A DNA stretch of 64,000 nucleotides from the NCBI GenBank assembly GCA_013178045.1, contig JABLXP010000002.1, forward strand, positions 124,001-188,000, read 5' to 3'. This stretch comes from Bacillota bacterium (GTDB lineage: Bacteria; Bacillota; Ch66). Shown piece after piece: positions 33,342-43,316 of the stretch (position 1 is the stretch's first letter; every line of letters begins with the position of its first letter). Position numbers and translations under genes: made by a program. Under the pieces are notes generated by a model that was not told the origin of the DNA, made no database searches, and was given only the letters and a program-made list of their open reading frames with translations.

Positions 33342-34787
33342 ATGGCGTATCAGGATCTGCGGGAATTCATCCAGGTGTTAGAAAAACGTGGCTTGTTAAG
33401 ACGAATTACGACCGAAGTGGACCCAGTCTTAGAGATTACGGAGATTACGGACCGAGTTTCTAAACAATTCGGTCCGGCTCTTTTATTTGAAAACGTCAAA
33501 GGTTCGGACTTCCCGGTGTTAATTAATGCCTTTGGTTCGTACGAACGGATGAACCTGGCCCTTCAGGTGAACAGTCTGGAGGAAATAGCAGATGAAATAT
33601 TAAGTTTTATTCAAATGGAGGTTCCTACGTCTTTATTGGGCAAGCTGCGGACTTTGCCCAAACTGGCCCAAGTTTCTTCCTTCCTACCCAAGCTGGTTAA
33701 GTCTGGACCATGTAAAGAAGTTATTGTTAAAGAAGGACCATTCCTGGACAAACTACCAATTTTAAAGTGCTGGCCGGGTGATGGAGGCAAGTTTATTACT
33801 CTGCCGATGGTTTTTACCAAAGATCCGGAAACTGGTCGGCGCAACGTGGGGATGTACCGGCTGCAGGTCTATGACGGCCAGACTACGGGGATGCACTGGC
33901 ATATCCACCATGATGGGGCAGAAAACTATAGGCGAACCTGCCGGCAGGGGAAAGCCATGGAAGTGGCGGTAGCCCTGGGGAGTGATCCCGCCGTGATTTA
34001 CTCAGCCACAGCCCCGCTGCCTAAAGATATTGACGAAATGCTGTTTGCGGGATTCTTGCGTAAACAGCCGGTGGAGCTGGTTAAGTGCGAGACGGTTGAT
34101 CTTGAGGTGCCAGCCAATGCGGAGATCGTGCTGGAGGGTTATGTTGACCCTGAAGATAGACGGCTGGAGGGACCCTTTGGTGACCACACTGGGTACTACT
34201 CTCTGGCCGATTACTATCCAGTCTTTCACATCACCTGCATGACACACCGTCGTAATCCGATCTACCCTACGACCATTGTGGGTAAACCGCCGATGGAAGA
34301 CTGTTTTTTTGGTAAGGCAACGGAAAGAATCTTTTTACCTCTGCTCAAGCTTAACCTGCCAGAAGTGGTTGATATGAACCTGCCCCTGGAAGGTGTATTT
34401 CACAACTGTGCGATCATTTCGATCCGCAAGAGTTATCCCGGACACGCCAAGAAAGTCATGAGCGCCATCTGGGGAATGGGGCAGATGATGTTCACCAAGT
34501 TTATAATTGTGGTAGACGAACATATTAACGTCCATAATATTTCTGAAGTTATGTGGAAAGTCTTTAATAACGTTGATCCTCGGCGGGACGTGATGGTGGT
34601 GGATGGCCCGCTTGACGCTCTGGATCATTCTTCACCTTTGGCGCATTTGGGGGCGAAAATGGGCATCGACGCCACCAAAAAATGGGCGAGTGAGGGACAC
34701 CCGCGTGAATGGCCCGATGAGATCATCATGTTACCTGAGATTAAAGAATTGGTCGATAGAAAGTGGCAGGAATATGGGCTGGAATAA
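33342..34787 (+). CDS. UbiD family decarboxylase (menaquinone pathway)
   Basis: A 481-aa prenylated-FMN-dependent decarboxylase. It opens with DLREFIQVLEKRGLLRRI, then MYRLQVYDGQTTGMHWHIHH, EVPANAEIVLEGYVDP, GPFGDHTGYYSLADYYPVFH with the Glu and cofactor-binding residues, and NHVVWRA-like sites replaced by clostridial variants. Together with UbiX and an MqnP-like prenyltransferase immediately downstream it fits the late futalosine menaquinone route, decarboxylating the naphthoate ring. ATG 33342 follows GAAGGAG. Its 3' end overlaps ubiA by 14 nt. Confidence 0.9.
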   Translation: MAYQDLREFIQVLEKRGLLRRITTEVDPVLEITEITDRVSKQFGPALLFENVKGSDFPVLINAFGSYERMNLALQVNSLEEIADEILSFIQMEVPTSLLGKLRTLPKLAQVSSFLPKLVKSGPCKEVIVKEGPFLDKLPILKCWPGDGGKFITLPMVFTKDPETGRRNVGMYRLQVYDGQTTGMHWHIHHDGAENYRRTCRQGKAMEVAVALGSDPAVIYSATAPLPKDIDEMLFAGFLRKQPVELVKCETVDLEVPANAEIVLEGYVDPEDRRLEGPFGDHTGYYSLADYYPVFHITCMTHRRNPIYPTTIVGKPPMEDCFFGKATERIFLPLLKLNLPEVVDMNLPLEGVFHNCAIISIRKSYPGHAKKVMSAIWGMGQMMFTKFIIVVDEHINVHNISEVMWKVFNNVDPRRDVMVVDGPLDALDHSSPLAHLGAKMGIDATKKWASEGHPREWPDEIIMLPEIKELVDRKWQEYGLE

Positions 34788-35628
34788 GGTAGTTATTTTC
34801 TTACGGCTGATCGATTTTGAGCATACTCTGTTCGCATTACCTTTTGCTTATTTAGGGGCATTTTTAGCGGTTGGTGGCGTGCCGACTGCCCATGATTTCT
34901 GGTGGATCACCGCCGCTATGGTTGGTGCCCGAACGGCAGCCCTGGCCCTGAACCGGTTGATTGATCGGCACATTGATGCGCGCAATCCCCGCACCGCCAA
35001 CTGGATTTTGCCCCGGGGGTTGATCGGTCTGCCAGTTGTTTATCTAGCCATCGTTTTATCCCTGGCTTTACTTTTTATCGCGGCGGCCCATTTGAACCCG
35101 CTTTGTTTAAAGCTGGCACCGGCGGCAGTTTTTGTCCTGGTAATCTATTCTTATACAAAGCGGTTTACATGGGCCTGTCACCTGGTCCTGGGTTTCGCGA
35201 TTGGGCTGGGGCCGGTCGGGAGCTGGATCGCCATCACGGCCAGATTTGATTGGCCAGCCATCCTGCTGGGGGCGGCTGTCGCCTTGTGGGTAGCAGGTTT
35301 TGACGCTATGTATGCCTGCCAGGATGAGGAATTTGACCGGCAAGAAGGACTGTATTCTCTGCCGGCCCGTTTTGGCACGGCCAGAACTTTGCAGATTACC
35401 GCGGGATTCCATCTGTTTACTGTCTTGTTGCTGGTGGCGGTGGGAGTTACGCTAGGCCTGGGCTGGTTGTACTACATGGGTGTCGGGATTGCTGCGGGAG
35501 TGTTAATCTACGAACATTTACTTGTTTCCCCTGGTGACCTGTCGAAGATGAATACGGCGGCTTTTCGCCTGAATCGTTATGTCAGTACAATTATTTTTGT
35601 CTTTACCTTGGTTGATATGTTCAAGTAG
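34774..35628 (+). CDS. UbiA-like prenyltransferase (MqnP-like, menaquinone pathway)
   Basis: A 284-aa membrane prenyltransferase with about eight helices. The two Asp-rich sites are NRLIDRHIDARNPRTANW and DAMYACQDEEFDRQEGLYS. The first is the NxxxDxxxD variant typical of 4-hydroxybenzoate polyprenyltransferase-like MqnP. It attaches the polyprenyl tail to the aromatic ring at the membrane. The start at ATG 34774 gives the N-terminus MGWNKVVIFLRLIDFEHTLF and overlaps ubiD in another frame, implying coupled translation. The closest alternative is a 4-hydroxybenzoate prenyltransferase of a ubiquinone pathway, which is unlikely in this lineage. Confidence 0.9.
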   Translation: MGWNKVVIFLRLIDFEHTLFALPFAYLGAFLAVGGVPTAHDFWWITAAMVGARTAALALNRLIDRHIDARNPRTANWILPRGLIGLPVVYLAIVLSLALLFIAAAHLNPLCLKLAPAAVFVLVIYSYTKRFTWACHLVLGFAIGLGPVGSWIAITARFDWPAILLGAAVALWVAGFDAMYACQDEEFDRQEGLYSLPARFGTARTLQITAGFHLFTVLLLVAVGVTLGLGWLYYMGVGIAAGVLIYEHLLVSPGDLSKMNTAAFRLNRYVSTIIFVFTLVDMFK

Positions 35629-35645
35629 CTAAAGGAGGCTTTTAT

Positions 35646-36284
35646 TTGTCCAAAATAATTGTGGCAATTACCGGTGCCAGTGGCTCAATCTACGGTCGTC
35701 GGTTGCTGGAGGTGCTGGCCGGCAAAGGGCATACTGTCTACTTAATCATCACTGACCCGGGACGGCAGGTATTGAGTAAAGAACTGGGGATGGTTTTTCC
35801 CCGTGAGGTTGAAGCGGCTCAAGAACAATTAGCGGCTTACTTCGGTAGCCAGGTGACGGCACTGGGGTGGCAGTATTTTGATTACCGCGATGTCGGCGCG
35901 TCTATCGCCAGTGGTTCTACGCGAACCGACGCAATGGTGGTGATCCCTTGCAGTATGGCTACTGTTGCCGCTATTGCCCATGGTTTATCGTCAAACCTTG
36001 TGGAAAGGGCGGCTGACATCATGCTGAAGGAACGTCGACCGCTCATCGTGGTGCCGCGGGAGACCCCGGTCAACGCGATCCACTTGCGTAATATGTTAAC
36101 CCTGGCTGAGTTAGGCGTGCACGTGGTTCCAGCCATGCCTGCTTTTTATCATCAGCCCAGGACGATCAATGATCTGGTTGATTTTCTGGTGGGGCGAGTG
36201 CTCGACCTGCTGGGTATCGAGCACCGCCTGTTCAGGCGGTGGCTGGAAATCACCAACGATGAGAAGGAATTTGAATACCCATAA
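35646..36284 (+). CDS. ubiX: UbiX flavin prenyltransferase
   Basis: A 212-aa Rossmann-like flavoprotein that prenylates FMN, making the cofactor of the UbiD enzyme encoded upstream. Features are IIVAITGASGSIYGRRLLE, IASGSTRTDAMVVIPCSMAT, RRPLIVVPRETPVNAIHLRNM and MPAFYHQPRTINDLVDFLVGR. TTG 35646 follows AAAGGAGG, 17 nt after ubiA. Length and motifs are standard. Confidence 0.96.
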   Translation: MSKIIVAITGASGSIYGRRLLEVLAGKGHTVYLIITDPGRQVLSKELGMVFPREVEAAQEQLAAYFGSQVTALGWQYFDYRDVGASIASGSTRTDAMVVIPCSMATVAAIAHGLSSNLVERAADIMLKERRPLIVVPRETPVNAIHLRNMLTLAELGVHVVPAMPAFYHQPRTINDLVDFLVGRVLDLLGIEHRLFRRWLEITNDEKEFEYP

Positions 36285-36343
36285 CGAATAAAAGTTTGAA
36301 TGTACAAGATATTTATATTTTTCTTTAAGCAGGTGTATAGTGA

Positions 36344-37312
36344 ATGCAAGGCATTGGTCTATTGGCGGAAATCCAGAATGACCTGGCGGTAGTTGACCGA
36401 GAACTGTATAAATGTGTTGGCTCCCCTAATCCTCTGCTTACGGAAACTTCCACGCATTTACTGCAGGCAGGAGGCAAACGCTTACGACCTGCCTTTGTTC
36501 TTTTGGCCGGGCGGCTTTGTCAGCATTCGCTTGAGCGTTTACTGCCGCTGGCGATGGCCCTTGAGATGATCCACATGGCTAGCCTGGTGCATGACGACGT
36601 GATCGACGCTTCGCTAACTCGCCGCGGGGTGGCAACGGTGAAAGCCCAGTGGGGTAATCGTGTATCTATCCACACGGGAGACTATCTGTTTGCGAAATCG
36701 CTTGCTCTGGTATCCCAGTACAATAACCCCCGGATTATAAAAATCCTGGCCGATGTGAGTGTAGAAATGTGCGAGGGAGAAATCCAACAGATCGCTACTG
36801 CTTTTGATACCCGGCAGAGCGTGCGTGATTATTTGTTGAGAATTAAGCGGAAGACCGCTCTGTTAATCTCGACCAGTTGTCAACTGGGTGCCATGGTTAG
36901 TGGCGCCCCAGAACGGGTGATCTGGGCCCTGACGCGTTACGGCCATTACCTGGGCATGGCCTTCCAAATCACTGATGATATTCTGGATTTAACGGCAGAC
37001 GAAAAGACCTTGGGAAAACCGGTGGGCAGCGATATTCGGCAGGGAATCATTACTTTGCCCATTATCCGGGCACTGCGGACCAGTTCCGACCGCCGGCAAT
37101 TGGAGCGGCTGGTAGCCAAGGTAAAGAAAACAAACCAGGACGTTGAGGATATTATTGAGCTGGTGATTGCTGCCGGCGGTGTTGACTATTCGTTTGCGGT
37201 CACCCAGGCTTACCTGGCAAAGGCAAAAGCTGAACTAGAACACCTTCCGGCTGTGCCAACCCGGCAGACCCTGGCCGAGCTCGCTGACTTTATTAATATC
37301 AGGAAATTTTAG
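36344..37312 (+). CDS. Polyprenyl diphosphate synthase (catalytic)
   Basis: A 322-aa trans-polyprenyl diphosphate synthase. The first Asp motif is LVHDDVIDAS and the second FQITDDILD. QAGGKRLRPAFVLLAGRL and GNRVSIHTGDYLFAKSLAL are also typical. Chain length cannot be read reliably, but the position after ubiX supports the menaquinone tail (heptaprenyl or similar). It likely works with the motif-less protein at 32528. ATG 36344 has GCAGGTG upstream, 59 nt after ubiX. Confidence 0.92.
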   Translation: MQGIGLLAEIQNDLAVVDRELYKCVGSPNPLLTETSTHLLQAGGKRLRPAFVLLAGRLCQHSLERLLPLAMALEMIHMASLVHDDVIDASLTRRGVATVKAQWGNRVSIHTGDYLFAKSLALVSQYNNPRIIKILADVSVEMCEGEIQQIATAFDTRQSVRDYLLRIKRKTALLISTSCQLGAMVSGAPERVIWALTRYGHYLGMAFQITDDILDLTADEKTLGKPVGSDIRQGIITLPIIRALRTSSDRRQLERLVAKVKKTNQDVEDIIELVIAAGGVDYSFAVTQAYLAKAKAELEHLPAVPTRQTLAELADFINIRKF

Positions 37313-37345
37313 ACGGTAGATTTGCTGCTTTAAGGGGGCTTAAAT

Positions 37346-38188
37346 GTGAACGAAAAGACTATGTCGCTCATGGAACATCTCGAAGAGTTGCGGCGCGTCC
37401 TGATTATTAGTTTGTTGGCGGTGTTGGTGGGGACTGTTGTTGCCTTCTTCTATAGTGACCGGCTACTCGCTCTCCTTAAACGGCCGATTACTCAGTTGAA
37501 CCTGCACCTGATCTTTATCGGGGTTACGGAGGGTTTCTTCACCAAAATTAAGGTGGCGTTATATGGAGGTATCGTACTGGCGTTCCCCGTGGTTATCTGG
37601 CAGCTGTGGCGATTTGTCTCACCAGCGCTTTATCCGCATGAACGACGGTACATTCTAATCTTGATGCCAGTTGCCATTATGTTATTCGCCGGGGGAATAG
37701 TTTTCGCCTATTTTACAGTGTTCCCAGTGGCGACGGTGTTTCTCCTAACCATCTCGGGCGATCTGGAACCGATGATCACCATCAGTCAATACGTATCATT
37801 TGCTGTTTCATTCCTCATACCATTTGGACTGGTTTTTGAGTTGCCATTGGTAGTGATGTTTCTAACCCGTCTTGGAATAATTACTCCGCAATTTCTAGCC
37901 ACCAAACGAAAGTACGCTTTGCTGATTGTGTTTATCATTGGGGCTGTCCTAACCCCAACCCCGGACCCGATCTCACAAACAATGATGGCGCTACCGATGT
38001 ACATTCTCTATGAAGTCAGTATCATTGTCTCCCGCTTTATTCGCGCCAAAAGGAAGGCTGCTGAAGAAGAAATCCTGCTTGATGAGGAGGATGTGACCAG
38101 CGAGGACATACCCCCGGCTTCAGCTGAAGGTGGGCGGGAGTTACCCGCACCGAAAGGGGGGTTACCCGCGATAGATGAGAAAAATTGA
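37346..38188 (+). CDS. tatC: Sec-independent protein translocase subunit TatC
   Basis: A 280-aa membrane protein with six helices, the twin-arginine signal receptor. The N-terminus is MSLMEHLEELRRVLIIS, with the conserved EELR. FFTKIKVALYGGIVLAFPVVIWQ and the conserved Pro and Phe/Tyr regions follow, then an acidic/Pro-rich C-terminal extension beyond residue 235. GTG 37346 follows AAGGGGG. It precedes the Tat-dependent formate dehydrogenase and has TatA at 44166 as a separate gene, so this cluster supplies its own export system. Confidence 0.96.
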   Translation: MNEKTMSLMEHLEELRRVLIISLLAVLVGTVVAFFYSDRLLALLKRPITQLNLHLIFIGVTEGFFTKIKVALYGGIVLAFPVVIWQLWRFVSPALYPHERRYILILMPVAIMLFAGGIVFAYFTVFPVATVFLLTISGDLEPMITISQYVSFAVSFLIPFGLVFELPLVVMFLTRLGIITPQFLATKRKYALLIVFIIGAVLTPTPDPISQTMMALPMYILYEVSIIVSRFIRAKRKAAEEEILLDEEDVTSEDIPPASAEGGRELPAPKGGLPAIDEKN

Positions 38189-38205
38189 TCTCAGTCTAGA
38201 ATCGA

Positions 38206-38237
38206 GAAGCGTGCCGTTGCTCAGGCATGCTTCTTTT
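38206..38237 (+). terminator. Rho-independent terminator after tatC
   Basis: A 10-bp stem GAAGCGTGCC/GGCATGCTTC (38206-38215, 38224-38233) with one G-U pair, then TTTT. The remainder of the gap up to the formate dehydrogenase (38238-38384) shows no gene. Confidence 0.82.
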
Positions 38238-38384
38238 GCCAGGAGGGAATCTGCCTCTGGCTTAAGAATTGTCTTATCAAGATAGGCATTCTGCGAAAAA
38301 AATTGTTATTACCTGGCAGGAATTTTCAATGTCACATAGAAAATCTATAGTAAGTGCTTATTAACACCAACAAACTGGGGTTAA

Positions 38385-38413
38385 TTAGCAAGAATGGCTA
38401 AATATGGTAAAAT
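38385..38413 (+). promoter_or_regulatory. Promoter of the formate dehydrogenase operon
   Basis: TTAGCA (38385-38390), a 17-nt spacer and TAAAAT (38408-38413), 104 nt before the structural gene. No FNR- or formate-regulator-like box was recognised. Confidence 0.5.
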
Positions 38414-38517
38414 TCTGATTTAAAAAATATTTTGTCCAAGAAAGGTGGTGATGTTTCGCTATCGCGACCTGACATTTTTATGCATGGCCAGAAAGGGACG
38501 AAAGGAGAGAAGACGTA

Positions 38518-41500
38518 GTGAAGGTTTCAAGGAGAGACTTCTTGAAAATCTCGGGGGCAACCGCGGCTGCTTTTGCGGTGATGAACCTTGGCTTCGACCT
38601 GTCGGCGGCGGCTGCGGAAGTCAAAGGGCTGCGCATTAAAGATGTGAAGCCGGTGCCAACGATTTGCCCCTACTGCGGATGTGGGTGTGGCGCGGTAGTC
38701 TACGCTGCCGGTGGAAAAGTGATCAACATCGAAGGCGATCCCGACAACCCCATCAACCAGGGTTCGCTGTGCAGTAAGGGGTCGGCGTTGTTCCAGCTGT
38801 ACGACAACGAAAAGCGCGTTAAGAAGCCGTTGTACCGGGCCCCCGGCAGCAACAAATGGGAAGAAAAGGATTGGGATTGGGTTTTAGACAAGATCGCGGA
38901 GAAGGTTAAAGCCACCCGTGATGCCAGCTTTATCAAGACCCAAAAGATTAAGGTTAAAGATCCGGTGACCGGCCAGGAGATAGAGAAAGAGGTCGTGGTT
39001 AACCGGACGGAAGCGATCGCGTCACTTGGTGGAGCGGCCCTTGATAACGAAGAGGCTTATTTGCAATCTAAAATGATGCGCAGCCTGGGCGTAGTGTACC
39101 TCGAACACCAGGCCCGGATCTGACACTCCTCTACGGTCGCCGGTCTGGGACCATCATTTGGTAGAGGAGTAATGACTAACCACTGGGTTGACCTTAAGAA
39201 TACTGATTGCGCCCTGATCATGGGCAGCAACCCGGCGGAAAACCATCCGATGTCGTTCAAGTGGCTCACCAAAGCCAGGGAGGAACGAGGGGCTAAGATC
39301 ATTTGTGTTGACCCACGGTTTACCCTTTCGGCGTCAAAGGCGGACATCTATGCGCCGCTGCGTCAGGGAACGGATATCGCTTTCCTCGGCGGGATGATTA
39401 AGTATATCCTGGATAATAATAAATACTGGCATGATTATGTTGTTAATTACACTAACGCTCCATTCCTGATCCATGAAGGCTTTGATTTCAAGGATGGCTT
39501 ATTCTCCGGGTATAATGAACAAACCCGTGCGTATGATACCACCACCTGGGATTATCAGGTCGATAAGGACGGTAACCCGCTGAAGGACATGACCTTGCAG
39601 CATCCCCGGTGTGTTTTCCAATTGTTGAAAAAGCATTATTCACGGTATGATTTGGATACCGTATCTAAAATTACCGGTACTAAGAAGGAAGATCTCCTGA
39701 AGGTTTATGAGGCTTTTGCCGCCACTGGTAAACCCGATAAGTCCGGGACGATCCTGTACGCGATGGGTACCACCCAGCACACGGTTGGTTCCCAAAACGT
39801 GCGGGCCTTCGCGATTATCCAGTTGTTGCTGGGTAACATTGGTCTGCCTGGCGGTGGAGTACAGGCGATGCGGGGCGAGTCGAATGTGCAGGGTTCGACA
39901 GATATGGCACTGTTATTCCACCTGATCCCGGGTTATCTGAATTCACCTAGTACCGACTGGCCTGACCTGAAGACATATCTGGAGAAGGAAACTCCAAAAT
40001 CAGGGTACTGGTCTAATAAGCCGAAGTTCTTGATCAGTATGCTTAAGGCCTGGTGGGGAGCGGCGGCAACCAAGGAAAACGATTTTGCTTACGATTATTT
40101 ACCTAAACGGGACGCTAAGAAGAACTATTCCCATATTGCCCTCTTTGAAGAGATGTACGGGAAAGACGGTAAGGGTGGGAGCATCAAAGGATTGTTTATC
40201 TTTGGTTCCAACCCGATCGTCGGTGGACCGAACGCCAACAAGGAAAAAGCCGCGCTGGCTAACCTTGACTGGCTGGTAGCCGTTGACTTATGGGAAACTG
40301 AGACTTCAGCTTTCTGGCAAACCGAGGCGGGTTCTGACCCGACCAAGATCAAGACGGAAGTCTTCCTGTTGCCGGCCTGTGGTTCTTATGAGAAAGAAGG
40401 GACGGTATCAAACAGCGGCCGGTGGATTCAGTACCGCTGGAAGGCGGTTGAGCCGATCGGTCAATCCAAGCCCGACCTGTGGATCATCGACCAGATCATG
40501 CGGCGGGTCAAGAAGCAGTACGCCAACAGCACCGACCCCAAAGACCGGCCGATTCTGGACCTGACCTGGGACTATGGCCATGGTCACGAGCCAGAAATCG
40601 ACCTGATCGTCAAAGAAATGAACGGCTACGAAGTCGCGACGGGTAAACCACTACCGAATTTTGGGGCGCTTAAAGAAGACGGATCAACAGCCTGCGGCAT
40701 CTGGATCTGGGGTGGAATCTACCCAGAAGAAGGCAAGTATCTGGCCAAACGGCGTGATACGGTCGATACAACCGGCATCGGGGCCTACTTGAACTGGGCC
40801 TTTGCCTGGCCGGCGAACCGCCGGATTGTGTACAACCGCTGCTCGGCTGACCTGGAAGGTAAGCCCTGGAGTGAGGCCAAGAAAATCATCTGGTGGGATC
40901 CGACCAAGGGTGATGCTTCTAAAGGCGAAAAGGGCAAGTGGGTTGGCTTAGACGTTCCTGACTTCAAAGCCACGACTGCGCCCAATGAACCGGGTGGAAA
41001 CCTTCCCTATATCATGAAGCCTGAGGGTGTGGGTTGTCTGTTTGCTAATAAGGCCCAAATGAAGGAAGGTCCATTCCCCGAGCACTATGAGCCGTGGGAA
41101 AGTCCGGTCCAAAATATTATGAGTAAGGTCCAGTTCAACCCGACCATCAAGGTTTGGGAACCTGATAAACAGGGTAAGCCTGACAAGTACCCAATTATTG
41201 GCACCACCTATCGGGTGACGTCGCACTGGCAAGCCGGGGCAATGACGAGAAACTTGCCGTGGCTGGCCGAGTTAACGCCCAATGTCTATGTGGAAATGAG
41301 CGAATCGCTGGCCAAGGCTAAAGGGATCAGCAATGGAGATGAGGTCATTATCTCTACCACCCGGGGTGAAATGAGGGCCTACGCATTGGTGACCAAGCGG
41401 GTCAAGCCGTTTGATCTCAACGGCAAGAAAGTCGAGCAAATTGGGGTCCTGTGGCACTTTGGCTTCAAGGGTGTGGCTACGGGCGATTCGGCCAACAAGT

Positions 41501-41580
41501 TGACGCCGCATATTGGTGACGCCAACACCATGATCCCCGAATACAAAGCATGGCTGTGCGATGTAAGGAGGGCGAAATAA
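38518..41580 (+). CDS. Formate dehydrogenase-N type catalytic subunit, selenocysteine-containing
   Basis: A 1020-aa molybdopterin (or tungstopterin) bis-MGD oxidoreductase, the large subunit of a membrane-bound, outward-facing formate dehydrogenase. The N-terminus is a Tat signal (KVSRRDFLKISGATAAAF). CPYCGCGCGAV ... CSKGS near residues 50-90 binds a [4Fe-4S] cluster. The frame is interrupted by TGA at 39121-39123 (residue 202) in QARI-U-HSSTVAGLGPSFGRG, exactly the Sec site of FdnG. A bSECIS stem-loop follows, so the codon is read as selenocysteine and the gene is one reading frame. GTG 38518 has AAAGGAGAG upstream. The stop codon overlaps the iron-sulfur subunit start (TAATG). Confidence 0.96.
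39121..39170 (+). promoter_or_regulatory. Bacterial SECIS element directing selenocysteine at UGA 39121
   Basis: A perfect 10-bp stem ACTCCTCTAC (39125-39134) with GTAGAGGAGT (39161-39170) begins one base past the UGA. Inside it, GGTC (39135-39138) pairs with GACC (39149-39152), leaving an apical GCCGGTCTGG loop that exposes a GU for SelB. The layout matches the E. coli fdh type. Confidence 0.9.
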
Positions 41581-42383
41581 TGGCTAAGTTAACTAATTTG
41601 ATTGACGTCACCAAGTGTACGGGCTGTCGCGCCTGTCAGGTGGCCTGTAAGCAGTGGAACCAGTTGAAGGCGGAGATCACGCCATTCAAAGGGACTTACC
41701 AGACCCATCCTGATTTAATGGCCCATACTTATACCGTGGTTATGTTCAACGAGTATGAGGAAAAGGATGGCCAGATCAAGTGGTACTTCCGTAAGCACCA
41801 GTGCATGCACTGTGAACATCCCGTATGCGTGGAGGTTTGTCCGCGTCAGGCCCTGATGAAAACGGATACAGGCGCGGTGATTCGGGATAAAGACAAATGC
41901 ATTGGTTGTCAGTACTGTGTTTACAGCTGTCCCTTCCAGGTGCCTAAGTATGATAAACAGGCTGATAAAGCCACTAAGTGTGAGCTCTGTTATGACCGCA
42001 TGGTTGCTGGCATAATCCCTGCTTGTGCCAAAGCCTGCCCGACTGGAGCAATTATGTATGGTAAACGGGATGAATTGTTGGCTTACGCCCAGAAGCGGAT
42101 TAACGAATTAAAACCGACAAACCCCAAGGCCAACGTTTATGGGGTCAAGGAATTGGGCGGACTGAACGTGCTCTATGTTCTGGCGGACGAGCCGGAGAAG
42201 TATGGGTTACCTTCTAATCCACAGGTGCCGGCGCACGTTGGCTTGTGGCAGAGGGTTGTGCAGCCATATGGCGGCTGGCTGATCGGCTTGGCTGCAGCTG
42301 GAGCCATCGGAAGTTTCTTCAGCACCCGATTAATCAATCTCATGAATTCCAAGGCCAAAGGAGGGAAGACCCATGGCCACTAG
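41580..42383 (+). CDS. Formate dehydrogenase iron-sulfur subunit
   Basis: A 267-aa electron-transfer subunit (FdnH/FdhB type) carrying four [4Fe-4S] clusters. The Cys groups are CTGCRACQVACKQW, CMHCEHPVCVEVCP, CIGCQYCVYSCPF and CELCYDRMVAGIIPACAKACP split around a spacer. A single C-terminal membrane helix (WLIGLAAAGAIGSFF, about residues 235-255) anchors it. It starts at ATG 41580, overlapping the large-subunit stop by one base, and overlaps the cytochrome subunit by 11 nt. Confidence 0.96.
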   Translation: MAKLTNLIDVTKCTGCRACQVACKQWNQLKAEITPFKGTYQTHPDLMAHTYTVVMFNEYEEKDGQIKWYFRKHQCMHCEHPVCVEVCPRQALMKTDTGAVIRDKDKCIGCQYCVYSCPFQVPKYDKQADKATKCELCYDRMVAGIIPACAKACPTGAIMYGKRDELLAYAQKRINELKPTNPKANVYGVKELGGLNVLYVLADEPEKYGLPSNPQVPAHVGLWQRVVQPYGGWLIGLAAAGAIGSFFSTRLINLMNSKAKGGKTHGH

Positions 42384-43029
42384 AGTTAAAGAGCGTGTCT
42401 TGCGGTTCAGTGCCAGTGCCCGTATTGCGCACTGGGGGCACACGGTTACCTTTTTAGTTCTGTTGTTCACCGGCCTGGCCCTCTTCTCCCCATCGTTGAG
42501 CTTTCTGGCTCCAGTGTTCGGTGGCTACAGCACAGCCGGTAAGATTCACCGGATCATGGCGGTGTTCTACACGGCGATTCCACTGGTGTGTTTGATTGCT
42601 AACCCGAAGGGCTTTATCGAATGGTGGAAAGATGTTTTTAACTTTACCAAGGATGACCTGAAGTTTGTCATGATCTTCCCGCTAGAGTTCTTTGGGTTTC
42701 CGGTCGAGATTCCACCCCAAAGCAAATTTAACGGTGGGGAGAAGATGAATTCGGTTGTAACCACTACTTCCTGTGTGTTGCTGGCGATTAGTGGTTACAT
42801 CATGTGGTTCCCCCAGGCCTTCCCGGTCTGGCTGATCCGGGCTGCTTACCCAACCCATGACATCTGCATGATCCTGGCCACGACCATGGTTTGTATGCAC
42901 GCCTACCTTGGTTCGCTGCACCCAGGATCGCGCGAGTCGCTGCAGGGGATGCTGCGGGGTACTGTTCGGGCGGATTGGGCGGCTCACCACCATGCCAAGT
43001 GGTATCAAAAAGTAACCGGTGGAAAATAA
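42373..43029 (+). CDS. Formate dehydrogenase cytochrome b subunit (gamma)
   Basis: A 218-aa membrane di-haem cytochrome b556 of the FdnI type that passes electrons between the iron-sulfur subunit and menaquinone. Four helices are visible, with haem-ligand His candidates in RIAHWGHTVTFLVLL, AGKIHRIMAVFY and YPTHDICMILATTMVCMHAY. AAGGAGGG precedes ATG 42373. A strong terminator follows. Haem is made by the Ahb operon just downstream. Confidence 0.94.
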   Translation: MATRVKERVLRFSASARIAHWGHTVTFLVLLFTGLALFSPSLSFLAPVFGGYSTAGKIHRIMAVFYTAIPLVCLIANPKGFIEWWKDVFNFTKDDLKFVMIFPLEFFGFPVEIPPQSKFNGGEKMNSVVTTTSCVLLAISGYIMWFPQAFPVWLIRAAYPTHDICMILATTMVCMHAYLGSLHPGSRESLQGMLRGTVRADWAAHHHAKWYQKVTGGK

Positions 43030-43060
43030 ACCCATGACCGCAACAGTTTAAAAATCGAGA

Positions 43061-43092
43061 GGGAGTAACCAGTGCGTTACTCCCTTCTTTTT
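43061..43092 (+). terminator. Rho-independent terminator after the formate dehydrogenase genes
   Basis: A perfect 9-bp stem GGGAGTAAC/GTTACTCCC (43061-43069, 43076-43084), 6-nt loop, then TTCTTTTT. The 230 nt that follow (to 43316) contain AT-rich sequence with no supported gene. Confidence 0.93.
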
Positions 43093-43316
43093 CCTTTACT
43101 TTTCTAACTGTTTTTCGATCAACGGAGCACTTCTTTTTTCAGGTTAAAAGAAGGATATATGCAGATGGAGAGAGAATTGAACGTAATTATAAGCGAACGG
43201 GAAGTAAAGTTAAGGCTTATTTATACTTACCTGTTTTAAATAAATTATTTATGGCTTATAAATATTGTTTATAGCTCAAGGACAAATTAGTGAAAGAAAA
43301 GTAAGGAGGGACTGAG

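Noticed and set aside
38445-38639. 64-codon frame starting before the formate dehydrogenase
   Set aside because: Most of it overlaps the Tat signal coding region in another frame; GTG 38518 has the better context.
39121-39123. In-frame TGA splitting the formate dehydrogenase gene, as if a pseudogene or two genes
   Set aside because: Position, flanking residues (QARI-U-HSSTVA) and the SECIS stem all fit selenocysteine, and both halves are intact.
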